Shown: piece by piece, positions 1 through 10,501 of the stretch
Position numbering within the stretch: position 1 is the stretch's first letter
Layout of the letters: the number at the start of each line of letters is the position of its first letter
Assembly: GCA_949752735.1 (NCBI GenBank)
Contig: OX457037.1
Location: forward strand, 1,192,001 to 1,256,000
Origin: Lumbricus terrestris
Lineage: Eukaryota; Annelida; Clitellata; Crassiclitellata; Lumbricidae
Length of the DNA stretch: 64,000 nt
Direction: 5' to 3'
Position numbers and translations under genes: made by a program
The notes under the pieces: generated by a model
What the model was told of the DNA's origin: nothing
Database searches by the model: none
The model's input: only the letters and a program-made list of their open reading frames with translations

Positions 1-593
1 GGGAGCTAAGGATAATACTTGATACGTATGCACAGATAGACCAAATAAAACACGAAGGTGCTCACATTTCTTATGGTCCAGCAGACCAGGCACAACAAAG
101 AAATGTTTTTTTTCCGAAAAGACCCGACTGAACCAGACAATAATGAGATGGCATTTTCAAATTTTGCCCTTTGTAATCTAATTCATCGCACTTCGTTACC
201 GCAAACTTAATCACATCTATTCGACTAAAATCCGAGGGAAAGACTCTGAATATTTATAACCAAAAAACGCAAGATTTCTTATAAAGGGGACTTTCGTCAT
301 GAGTGAAAGAGATATTCGAAATAAGACACACAACTAAAAGGTATTAGCTCGTAAAAATACGTAGTTTCCTCTCCGGCGCAATTTGCATCTACCTTCAAAT
401 ATCAGTTGCACGCAGAAGACGGCTTGACATAACATAAAGAAGAAACGATTGATGGCGGATTCAATTGGCGCTAATCTCGGTTTATCAAAAGCGAAATAAT
501 AAACGCCAGACATTTAAAAAAAACAATGTAAGCCTTAACAAAAAGGTTCAAACATGAATTCAAAACGCAGAAGACATTGATAATAAAGCCTAC
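1..593. other. Intron 3' of the module 4 mucin exon; nothing recognised
   Basis: AT-rich sequence with no long reading frame, no repeat homologous to others in the window and no RNA gene that I can see. It is presumably the intron following the module 4 mucin exon. Confidence 0.4.
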
Positions 594-2801
594 TTGGAGG
601 TGAAGTGGATAGCGGCGGAGGAGTAGATCCTATGAAAGGAAGCGTAGTAACAGGCGGATGAGTAGTTCCTGTTGAAGGAGGTGTAGTAACAGGCGGAGGA
701 GTAGTTCGTGTCGAAGGAGGTGTAGTAACAGGCGGAGGTGTAGTTCCTGTTGAAGGAGGCGTAGTAACATGCGGAGAAGTAGTTCCTGTTGGAGGAGGTG
801 TAGTAACAGGCGGAGGTGTAGTTCCTGTGGAAGGAGGCGTAGTAACATGCGGAGAAGTAGTTCCTGTTGATGGGGGTGTAGTAACAGGCGGAGGAGTAGT
901 TCCTGTGAAAGGAGGAGTATCACCATGCAGAGTAATTCCTGTAGAAGGAGGTGTAGTAACATGCGGAGGAGTAGTTCCTGTTGATGGAGGTGTAGTAACA
1001 GGTGGAGGAGTAGTTCCTGTTGAAGGAGGTGTAGTAACAGGCGGAGGAGTAGTTCCTGTTGATGGGGGTGTAGTAACAGGCGGAGGAGTAGTTCCTGTGA
1101 AAGGAGGAGTATCACCATGCAGAGTAATTCCTGTAGAAGGAGGTGTAGTAACATGCGGAGGAGTAGTTCCTGTTGAAGGAGGAGTAGTAAAAGGCGGAGG
1201 AGTAGTTCGTGTCGAAGGAGGTGTAGTAACAGGCGGAGGTGTAGTTCCTGTTGAAGGAGGCGTAGTAACATGCGGAGAAGTAGTTCCTGTTGGAGGAGGT
1301 GTAGTAACAGGCGGAGGTGTAGTTCCTGTGGAAGGAGGCGTAGTAACATGCGGAGAAGTAGTTCCTGTTGATGGGGGTGTAGTAACAGGCGGAGGAGTAG
1401 TTCCTGTGAAAGGAGGAGTATCACCATGCAGAGTAATTCCTGTAGAAGGAGGTGTAGTAACATGCGGAGGAGTAGTTCCTGTTGATGGAGGTGTAGTAAC
1501 AGGTGGAGGAGTAGTTCCTGTTGAAGGAGGTGTAGTAACAGGCGGAGGAGTAGTTCCTGTTGATGGGGGTGTAGTAACAGGCGGAGGAGTAGTTCCTGTG
1601 AAAGGAGGAGTATCACCATGCAGAGTAATTCCTGTAGAAGGAGGTGTAGTAACATGCGGAGGAGTAGTTCCTGTTGAAGGAGGAGTAGTAAAAGGCGGAG
1701 GAGTAGTTCCTGTTGAAGGAGGAGTAGTAAAAGGCGGAGGAGTAGTTCCTGTGAAAGGAGGAGTATCACCATGCAGAGTAATTCCTGTAGAAGGAGGTGT
1801 AGTAACATGCGGAGGAGTAGTTCCTGTTGAAGGAGGAGTAGTAAAAGGCGGAGGAGTAGTTCCTGTTGAAGGAGGAGTAGTAAAAGGCGGAGGAGTAGTT
1901 CCTGTGAAAGGAGGAGTATCACCATGCAGAGTAATTCCTGTAGAAGGAGGCGTAGTAACAGGCGGATGAGTAGTTCCTGTTGAAGGAGGTGTAGTAACAG
2001 GCGGAGGAGTAGTTCGTGTCGAAGGAGGTGTAGTAACAGGCGGAGGTGTAGTTCCTGTGAAAGGAGGAGTATCACCATGCAGAGTAATTCCTGTAGAAGG
2101 AGGTGTAGTAACATGCGGAGGAGTAGTTCCTGTTGAAGGAGGAGTAGTAAAAGGCGGAGGAGTAGTTCCTGTTGAAGGAGGAGTAGTAAAAGGCGGAGGA
2201 GTAGTTCCTGTGAAAGGAGGAGTATCACCATGCAGAGTAATTCCTGTAGAAGGAGGTGTAGTAATATGCGGAGGAGTAGTTCCTGTTGAAGGAGGAGTAG
2301 TAAAAGGCGGAGGAGTAGTTCCTGTTGAAGGAGGAGTAGTAAAAGGCGGAGGAGTAGTTCCTGTGAAAGGAGGAGTATCACCATGCAGAGTAATTCCTGT
2401 AGAAGGAGGTGTAGTAACATGCGGAGGAGTAGTTCCTGTTGATGGAGGTGTAGTAACAGGTGGAGGAGTAGTTCCTGTTGATGGAGGAGTAGTAACAGGC
2501 GTAGTAGTTCCTGTCGATGGAGGAGTAGTAACAGGCGGAGGAGTAGTTCCTGTTGAAGGAGGAGTAGTAACAGCTGGAGGAGTAGTTCCTGTCGAAGGAG
2601 GAGTAGTAACCAGCGGAGGAGTAGTTCCTGTTGAAGGAGGTGTAGTAACAGGCGCAGGTGTAGTTTCTGTTGATGAAGGAGTAGTAACAGGTAGAGGAGA
2701 AGTTATTGTCGATTGAGGAGTTGTGTTTGGTTTACTTGTTTCTGTGGATTGCGTGGTTGTTGTTTGCGTCGACTGTTGGTTCGTCGTTGTTATTGGACAA
2801 T
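594..2801 (-). CDS. Giant mucin-like repeat exon (module 4)
   Basis: This exon has 2,208 nt (736 codons) and starts after AATTACAG with Cys-Pro-Ile-Thr-Thr-Thr-Asn-Gln. The unit is 39 bp (variants of TTPPPVTTPPSTG), interrupted regularly by a 36-bp variant with Leu-His-Gly-Asp instead of the Thr run. Together they form larger repeats of about 155-190 bp and a duplicated block of about 500 bp. The 3' border is set at CCTCCAA before GTAGGC, which keeps phase but is a weak donor. The next exon is outside the window. Confidence 0.75.
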
Positions 2802-3004
2802 CTGTAATTATAAGCGACGTAAATCTATATTATAATCCCGAAACACTTTCCTTATGTTTGTTTATTTGTTTGTACGCTTTTGACTCTCCCCTGCAGAATA
2901 GGCTCGGAAATGAAACAGCGTCGGTTTACAAAAATTATTGCAATCGATTCTTACCCAAATTATAAGGTCAGCGCAACTATTTTCAGGTTTTAATTCACTT
3001 TAAA

Positions 3005-3539
3005 CCAAGAATTATTAGCGTTTTAAGACAGATTTCATCAATAATTGATCACACCAGCGCTTTAGTCAAGAGTCTGCTCCCGCATGACGTCATACCCGAT
3101 CAGTAATAATTTCCGTAGCGCCCCGCAGGGGTGTGTCAAGTTTGGCTTTTTGGGGAAGCGAGGTGGGGTGGAGGGTTGGCGAAAACCCGAAATTTAGCAG
3201 TCAACGATGGGTACCAGAGTGGAGTAATGTTTAAAACTCTAAATTTCACTTTAGAACTCGAGTTATTAGCGTTTTAAGACAGAAGCGTTTTAAGACAGAA
3301 TTCATCGCTCACGCTTTGGTAAACGCTTTAGTGAAGAGTCTGCTCCGCATGACGTCATACAAGCCCAGTAATAATTTCCGTAGCGCCCCGCAGGGGCGGG
3401 TTACGTTAGGCTTTTTGGGGAAGCGGGGTGGGGTAGAGGGTTGGCGAAAACCCGAAATTTTGCGGTCAACGTTGGGTACCACAGTGGAGTAGTGTTTAAA
3501 ACCCTAAATTTCCCGGGCAACGCCGGGTTACACATCTAG
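3005..3539 (+). mobile_element. Direct repeat pair ending in a Helitron-like 3' terminus
   Basis: Two direct copies of a roughly 235-bp unit (about 3005-3240 and 3250-3510) share CGCATGACGTCATAC, TCCGTAGCGCCCCGCAGGGG and the GGGTTGGCGAAAACCCG stretch. The right end is a GC hairpin (CCCGG, loop, CCGGG), followed after a short spacer by CTAG and then T. A hairpin just before CTRR is the classic Helitron 3' end. No RepHel gene is present, so it would be non-autonomous. The 5' TC end is not securely located. Confidence 0.45.
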
Positions 3540-3659
3540 TCTATTATATTTTGACGACGTTTTGTGTCTTTAGTAGACGATTGAGACCCCGAAACGTCGA
3601 GACTTTCTTCCAATAAATCTATAATCTGCAATTGTCAGGTCTGTTTTAACACATCATTG

Positions 3660-3896
3660 ATATCTTGCCCTCATTCATTCATTCATTCATTCATTCTGAA
3701 ACTTATATAGCGCTCATTCAAGAAGTCTACTCAGTGGCTCTCCCAGTCCAGCCACAGCTAAAAAGATGGGTCTTGAGCAACTTTTGGAAAGCAGGCAAAT
3801 TATTCCGAGGCAGTAGGCCTAAGCGTAGTGCAAGCGGGAGCCCATTCCATGTGGACGGCCAACAACCGAGAAGGCTCGACCCTGTCTGGTAGTTCC
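3660..3896. repeat. SINE/LINE-tail-like repeat fragment with ATTC microsatellite
   Basis: After five ATTC units come ACTTATATAGCGCTCATTCAAGAAG and a weak reading frame. The TATATAGCGC...TTCAAGAA motif recurs at about 18370, 24181, 32645, 38630 and 49115, marking a dispersed repeat family rather than a gene. Confidence 0.4.
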
Positions 3897-3946
3897 TAAT
3901 ACTCCTCCGACTGTTACTACACCTCCTTCAACAGGAACTACTCCCT
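3897..3946 (+). repeat. Stray inverted fragment of the mucin repeat
   Basis: About 50 bp encode, on the plus strand, the unit VTTPPSTGTTP of the neighbouring module 4 mucin exon. It lies in the intron and in opposite orientation to the gene. Confidence 0.6.
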
Positions 3947-4298
3947 GAATAATTGGATTTTATATCAATGTAATAGATCTATGTTATTTACTCTTAACAT
4001 CTTTTGTATTATTTGCAACTTTATAATGGAAAAATTGTTATTACGATTATTACGATCATTCTTAAAGTATCTAAATGCGGAAGAAACGCGATTCAAGCGC
4101 TCTTGTAAGTTTTTTAAAATTATTATTGTGACCGCACTTTTGGCATAATTGGTAACACGGTCGCCACGTGGTCGGTCACGACCAAAAATGAACATTTGGG
4201 ATCAGAATTTCCACGCGCGTGTCCTGCAAGGCTTCAGAAATGGACTATTCGCGGATCTTGCAATTTTTATCGGACACTATAATACTTCGAATGGATAT

Positions 4299-4521
4299 AA
4301 TTTGTTGTCGAGCTGGATTCGCCATAAGGAAGCGACTCCGTATTCGCCAACTTTTCACAAAAATTTACTGGCCATTCTTCGAATAGTTCACCATCGTAAA
4401 GCGAGGGTCAGTAGCGCTGCTAAGACTTTTGGCTTATCTTGATTCAAAGACAGTAAATTTTTGTGAAAAGTTGGCGAATACGGAGTCTCTTCCTTATGGC
4501 GAATCCAGCTCGACAACAAAT
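4299..4521. repeat. Inverted repeat with arms of about 70 bp
   Basis: The left arm (about 4299-4370) and right arm (about 4449-4521) are reverse complements with very few mismatches. The arms contain TCGAGCTGGATTCGCCATAA and CGCCAACTTTTCACAAAAAT. The spacer is about 78 bp. It could be a foldback element or a MITE remnant. Confidence 0.7.
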
Positions 4522-4979
4522 TTTGTGTCCAATCTCTTGCACCAATTTATTATACCTTCGTTTTAGTTACGGCGCCATGGTTGGAAGTCTGCATTGAATC
4601 GCAAGTTTTGCGGATTTGAAAAATGCAACCTTGGCGTATGAAAGACATTTCATTTTGGACGTCAGGCAACCATGCACGTTGTCACTTATTAAGAAATTAT
4701 GCCTTTAATAGGCCTAAACAAGATCATTTGATAAATGGTCAGATGATAAAAAAACACAAAAGTTTATAGCAAACTCTAACTATTACGGTTATTTGTTAAA
4801 AAAATAATTGAAATGATCCCCGCCAACTGTGTCAGCATGTGACAACCCTCGTTTACTGGCAATTGATGCTTTAAATTTTTTTATTAATATTATAATAGGC
4901 CTATAATTGTGTCTCTCAGTGCCAAAAAAAGACAGAAGGGTTAAGACGTACACTTTTAGCATCCAATGTGCACACTGAC

Positions 4980-5303
4980 CTGTTGTTGAGCAAGATTCAT
5001 TGAAGTCCGGTGCATTTCTTGCTACCCAAGGATACTGGATGTCGGTTGGTGCATCAAAAGTCATTTCACATTCATAGTCGTCAGACGGAGATGCAGTGTT
5101 TCTTGTAATGGTTGACGTTGCTTCGAACACATACGCATCAATCCTCGTCCTCTGTAGCGTATATCTTGCGAGATAAACTCCATTGAGTTTCCACGTTACA
5201 ATCGGATAGATCGGATGAAAAGCGGCGTCGGCATAAATGATGCTGCACGACACATTAGAAGAAGTTGTGTTGATTGAAACGCACGAACACTGTGGACCAG
5301 AGC
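4980..5303 (-). CDS. Ig-like domain exon, Ig-1 type (module 4)
   Basis: This exon encodes 108 residues. SCSIIYADAAF, IVTWKLNGVYLA and DDYECEMTF mark the Ig core, and it closes with NAPDFNESCSTTG before a GTCAGT donor. The acceptor is ATCTTTCAG. It matches the module 3 copy almost base for base, including the splice borders. Confidence 0.88.
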
Positions 5304-6951
5304 CTGAAAGATTATCAATACAAAAGGTTAGAGCACGGTTTCGCTTTTCATTAAATCTGAAAGAATAATAATTATTAATAACGACTTACTATTAGGGGGC
5401 TTTTATGTATCGGTTCACTCATAATCGTCTACCTCTTAACTTTACAGGCTACTTCCAACAGGAATCTGACAAAGACCTACTCCACTACTATACTAGGACC
5501 ACTGAGTAGGCCTACTGAATTGTAGGCTCCTGGGTTGGTTGAGGAACAAAGATGTTTTGCTATGTTTTGTAATGTTAATCTGAGGTCTTGAGGCGTTTTT
5601 TTTAGACCGGGTCATGTTGGCCCGTGTATGTACGCGAGAAAAGGACAGTAAACTTTATACAGAAGAATTCGTCAATCAGTGTTGGTGAAAAATGAAAAAG
5701 TCTTGAAATGTGATGGAAAGATATGGATCTTGCAATTCTCTGCAGTTTCAGAGCTGCCAATTCATTGACAATTTGTGGGTCTTACCCGTCTATAAATTCT
5801 CGTTACTGGCGCAGCAGAGTTTTTTTCAGAAACCTTGGATTGCACCAAGTATAATTATGTCGTTTGTCGGAGGGGGGAAGAGACCCATTTTGCAAGTATA
5901 AAAATAGTAAATATTGCTCGAATTTTTGAATTCAGACACTTTGTTAATCCCAACACACTTATAAACAATTTTTTTACGAAAGGCACTCAATAAAAAATTA
6001 CGTCATGATTACACTATTGAAATAATAATCGTAAAAGAATGCTGTTAGAGCCTAGAGTATAGCGCCCAGCAAAAGACATTTCTTGCGAAAAACAAGCAAT
6101 ACAGTGCAAATACGTTTATTATGAAATCTCCAGACAAGGATTAGACATTAGGCGACCTAAAGAAGCTTCTAAGTAAAATTGAAATAACTAGATTGCATGT
6201 GCTTAGCGCGGGTAGCGGTAGACCGAGCGCTGCACGAAAAATGAAAAGTTCAAATTCGATACAATTGACGTCGCTATGACGTCACCGTTGTATGACTGGA
6301 ACTTTTATATAGGCCATCACCAGTAATAGACGAATATGTAGGAATTAACACGGTGGTTGAATTTTCAAAATCGATGAATATTTTAGGCCTACTACATGTA
6401 TTTATTTTCATATTTACAGATTCGATACTCTTTCCCAGACACAGTGCATATTTAAAAATGCATCATACAGTATTGCATATATATATATATTATATATATT
6501 TATCATAGCGCTTTCTGGGAAAATCTAATAATTGCTGCTTTGACCACCAAAATGAAACCTAAGTTGTTACGAAGAAATTAACTAATCAGCCCGCCAACTC
6601 ATGTTTTAATCCAGGAAATGTTGCGGTAGTCCTGCAGTCACACTGAATCCCATGAGGACAATCACTGATGCAGGACTAATTGTAGAAAGAGAATTTTCGA
6701 CAAAACTCAGAGTTGATTTACCATGCAAAAATTAATCTTTCGAACCCTGCTTTGTCAGTTTCTTTTCAAGCACTCTAATGCTGCAACCAATGCTGGAATA
6801 AGACCTCTGACAATACGACATGTGTCATAGAATAATAATTAAAAGAGCCATCGTGAATGAATTTCAACCTGGACCGTAAATAACTAACAGATAATACACT
6901 GCCCTGGATTTCAGAAATAAAATTTGCTGAAAGAATACTAAGGCAACTTAC
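5304..6951. other. Intron between Ig-2 and Ig-1 of module 4; no gene
   Basis: Non-coding, AT-rich sequence. Only a short TA microsatellite (about 6477-6500) and a few weak reading frames are seen. Confidence 0.5.
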
Positions 6952-7260
6952 GAACGACGAGTAACTTTGCGCCTGTTCTGTTAGGATTATTGGCACATTG
7001 TCCGATGTACAGCCCAGCAGTTGATATTGGATTTCCATTTGTTGTCGCATTCTTGATAATAAGACCGGTCTGGTTAACGTCGTAGAGACCAACATACTGC
7101 TGATCCCGAACACCACCATAGCTGACAATTGTGTCCGTGTCCAACTCACTTGACGTTGGTTTAACCTTCCATGAGACGTTCTGAGGGTTAATGTACAGAT
7201 TCATTATTGTATTCGACTGTCCCTCGTAAACAGCGATGTTCTTCAGGTTATCCAGGCATT
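6952..7260 (-). CDS. Ig-like domain exon, Ig-2 type (module 4)
   Basis: This exon encodes 103 residues, beginning with Cys-Leu-Asp-Asn-Leu-Lys, with NIAVYEGQSNT, PQNVSWKV, VGLYDVNQTG and AGLYIGQC. It is spliced at TGTTTAG and GTAAGT. It is a near twin of the module 3 exon. A 161-bp hAT-like MITE with an 8-bp duplication sits about 50 bp upstream of the acceptor. Confidence 0.88.
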
Positions 7261-7309
7261 CTAAACATGACAACAACAGTTAAGTTAATGTCTCTTAGCA
7301 GCCTTTAAC

Positions 7310-7470
7310 CATGAGCGGAGTCTGGTTTCCGTTCTTGGAGGGGCTAAAGCCTTCTTGGGGGCGGCTAAGCCCGGAAAAAGATACCGCTTACACGGGAAAA
7401 AATGAATCTGGGTCTTCTTGGGGGGTCTTAGCCCCCTAGCCCCTGATAAACTCCGCCGAGTCCGCCCGTG
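7310..7470. mobile_element. hAT-like MITE with 8-bp duplication CCTTTAAC
   Basis: A 161-bp element has imperfect inverted ends (CATGAGCGGAGTC and CACGGGCGGACTC) and exact flanking CCTTTAAC copies at 7302-7309 and 7471-7478. It resembles the MITE at 45591-45886 in its end motif CATnnGCGGAG. Confidence 0.7.
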
Positions 7471-8190
7471 CCTTTAACCATACAATATGATCATAACCTT
7501 TTTCAGTTTCAACACAGAGCTACTTTGATATCAATTAAAACTGATTAAAAGGGTCCTTAATTAAACTTGATCGTTAACTAAACTTGATGCGGTGTAATTT
7601 GTTAAATGTTACACAGACTGTTAAATATTTCAAACAGCCATTGCTGAGAGGATGCTATGTGTGTGTGTATCTGAACACTAGATGAATCCTGCTTTCCTAT
7701 ATGACCGATACATTCAGACATTGAAGGTGTAACTCAGCAATTTAATTACAACCGTGAACAATGATGAGAAGAGAGTCACGTGTCTTAGATTCGGACACAC
7801 GCACAGTTGCACACAGAGGTTGACAGTGACAGGGATTAACATGAGTTAAAATGCTCACAAAATTAAGACAAACCTACGAAATCACAAAGATAAAAAACTA
7901 AAAATGCAAATTGAAAATAACTAGGCCTACAGAAAAATACAGAGTGAGAATGAATTGAAAAATAATTACATTTGTAACAGCAAACCTCAAATCTATAAGT
8001 GATACTGTAAAGTTAAGAAGTGGTCAAAATATCATTCAGGAGCGCTGGGTCACCTCAGATAAAAAAATTCCTTTGACGACATGTGCCTATTTTCGTGTAG
8101 ACGAAATTTCCAAGCTCAGTTTCAAGCTCCATCCGAATTAGTTGCTGGTCCTTTTAAAGAATTATGCTCGGTGGGAGTGGTGAGTTCAGT

Positions 8191-8279
8191 GTAATATCAT
8201 GGCGAAGATACCAGCATATGAGATACGAGAACATAATGTTCTCGTATCTCATATGCTGGTATCTTCGTCATAATATTAC
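8191..8279. repeat. Near-perfect 89-bp palindrome
   Basis: Two 44-bp arms centred on base 8235 pair with only two mismatches. The inner 31 bp of each arm match exactly, with a 1-nt spacer. Such an arrangement would extrude as a cruciform in DNA or form a long hairpin in RNA. Confidence 0.85.
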
Positions 8280-8892
8280 ATATTATGTCGGAGAAATTAT
8301 TGCCAATGATTGCGATGTTGAAAAGTTCACCTTGACACCGCATTAGAAGGAACATTGCTGGCGGTAGGCTATAAGCTTAGTAATCGGTTCCAAAACCAAG
8401 CATTGAAAAGTTCTGTTGGAATCGAATAATAATTAGCTTGACTCCACAACACGAAATGCAGAGAAATTATGTTGATAGCGCATAATTATATCCCCCTTGC
8501 GGATTCTAACAGTAGGGTGTGTCAATTTTTTTAAAGTCAATATTTAAAAAAGCCTTATCCTCATGTGAAAAGTCGAAATATAAGTATAACATTTGTCTGC
8601 AATGGGATTTAGCTACTTCAATTTGCCCTTGAATTATCGTGGAAAATACGCAAATTAGTTGCTTTAATATGAAGTTATCAGAAATGTTTTAAAATGCTTT
8701 AATTTGAGTTTTTGCTTGTTATAATTTTATATATAGCCTATTGTTTGATATTTAACATTGTTTATTAGTGATCTGTACCCATTAATTAATTATCAATCTG
8801 TTGTACAATGTGTGCAACTTTATTAACCTATAGTATTGCAACTATTGCATGTTAGATTGTTAGAATACAGTCACTGTTTGTGTATTCCCTTG

Positions 8893-10058
8893 AGATAGTC
8901 CCAAAAACGAAACGCAAAAAATTTAGGTTTTTGGCCAATATCATGGCCAGAAGTAAGAATTTCGAAATGACATTTCACAGGCTCAAAGACAATTCATATT
9001 TACACCTGATGGCCAGATTTCATCAAAATATTTCAAACAGAACAAAAGTTATACCACTTTTAGTGAGGCCACCCACCGTTTTTTGACGATTCAAAAACGA
9101 AACGCAAAAAAATAGGTTTTTGCCAATATCATGGCCAGAAGTAAGAATTTCCAAATGCAATTTTACAGGCTCAGTGACAAGTCATATATACACAATATGG
9201 TCAGATTTCACCAAAATATTTCAAACAGTACAAAAGTTATACCACTTTTAGTGAGGCCACCCACCGTTTTTTAACGATTCAAAAACCAAACGCAACAAAA
9301 AGTAACAAAAACACGATTTTATTAAGTCTCACCTCAAGTAACTGCTGTCAAATGAACTTGGTAGTGCTTCACAACTTGTGTTCAATGTGCCTACCACCCA
9401 TGCCAAAACTTCTTTTGAGTCTCTTCGCAAAGTTCTTGATGGACCTGTTGATTAATCTGATAGATTCCTTATTTTATCAATTTGATTGTCATCTTGCTAA
9501 GTGACCTCTCAGAGACGCACAGCTACGCTGGTACCCTGTTTCTTTTTTAAATAGTAATAATAATGATCATCTGGCAATATCACGGTTATTTGGAAAAAAA
9601 TTACTTGAGATGAGAAAAAAATCGTGTTTTTGTTGCTTTTTTTGTTGCGTTTGGTTTTTAAATCGTCAAAAAAGGGTGGTGACCTCCCTAAAAGTGGCAT
9701 AACTTTTGTCCTGTTTGAAATATTTTGATGGAATCTGACCCCCATGTGCAGATATGAATTGCTTTGAGCCTGTAAAATTTCGTTTCGATATTCTTACTTT
9801 TGGCCAAGATATTGGCCGGAATAATTAGATTGGTTCTTTTTACTTTTTGTTGCGTCGCGTTTTTGAATCGTCAAAAAACGGGTGGGTGGCTTCACTAGAA
9901 GTGGTGTAACTTTTGTTCTGTTTGTAATATTTTATTGAAATCTGGCCATCATGTGTAAATATGAATTGTCTCTAAGCCTGTAAAATTTCATTTGGAAATT
10001 CGCACTTTTGGTCAAGTTATTGGCAAAAAACCTAGAGGGTCTTTTTTGGCCCACCCGG
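8893..10058. mobile_element. Compound inverted-repeat element, mariner-MITE family
   Basis: Repeats of roughly 200 bp in direct orientation (8893-9300) face inverted copies (about 9600-10058). They share GGCCACCCACCGTTTTTTGA and CAAAATATTTCAAACAGAAC. The right end is CTTTTTTGGCCCACC next to TA, as in the intact 583-bp copy at 14835-15417. The left end is degraded. The short reading frames inside are not genes. Confidence 0.6.
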
Positions 10059-10062
10059 TAGA

Positions 10063-10320
10063 ACAGGTCACACTTCTCCGGGATGCTGTATTACCCTGCT
10101 AAGCATGACCGGGTGCTACCAAGAACGGATAATTAATCAGATGAGGGAAACATTTGTAACTAAAATGCTGTAGGCCTATATACTAATCGCTTTGTTTAAT
10201 CTTGATAGTTTTTTTTATGGCCAATGTGAATTTTATATGTTATAACTATTCACCAGTGTGCTGTTTTGCAGCTGGTTATAATAAAGAATATACGTACTTA
10301 CTTACTTACTTACTTACATA
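10063..10320 (+). repeat. Repeat tail ending in a TTAC microsatellite
   Basis: Sequence ending in AATAAAGAATATACG and then five TTAC units looks like the 3' end of a retroelement. No coding part is recognised. Confidence 0.35.
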
Positions 10321-10501
10321 ACTAATGAGCATGGATGGCATCAAACAGTCTTAGGCTAAACACTGCTAAAACAAATTTCATTTGGCAGCAGCTGTCTAAG
10401 CTTAATCTGTTTGACCTCTCTTCTGAATTTTCTAAAACGTAAGAAAACACCAAACAGAAGATAGAATACCGGAAAATCTTTTTTTAAATAAGAAAAAATA
10501 C

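Noticed and set aside
827..2716. Plus-strand Val/Gly-rich reading frames (380 and 219 codons)
   Set aside because: Antisense of the module 4 mucin exon; the minus Thr/Pro frame has splice borders, phase and homology with three other exons.
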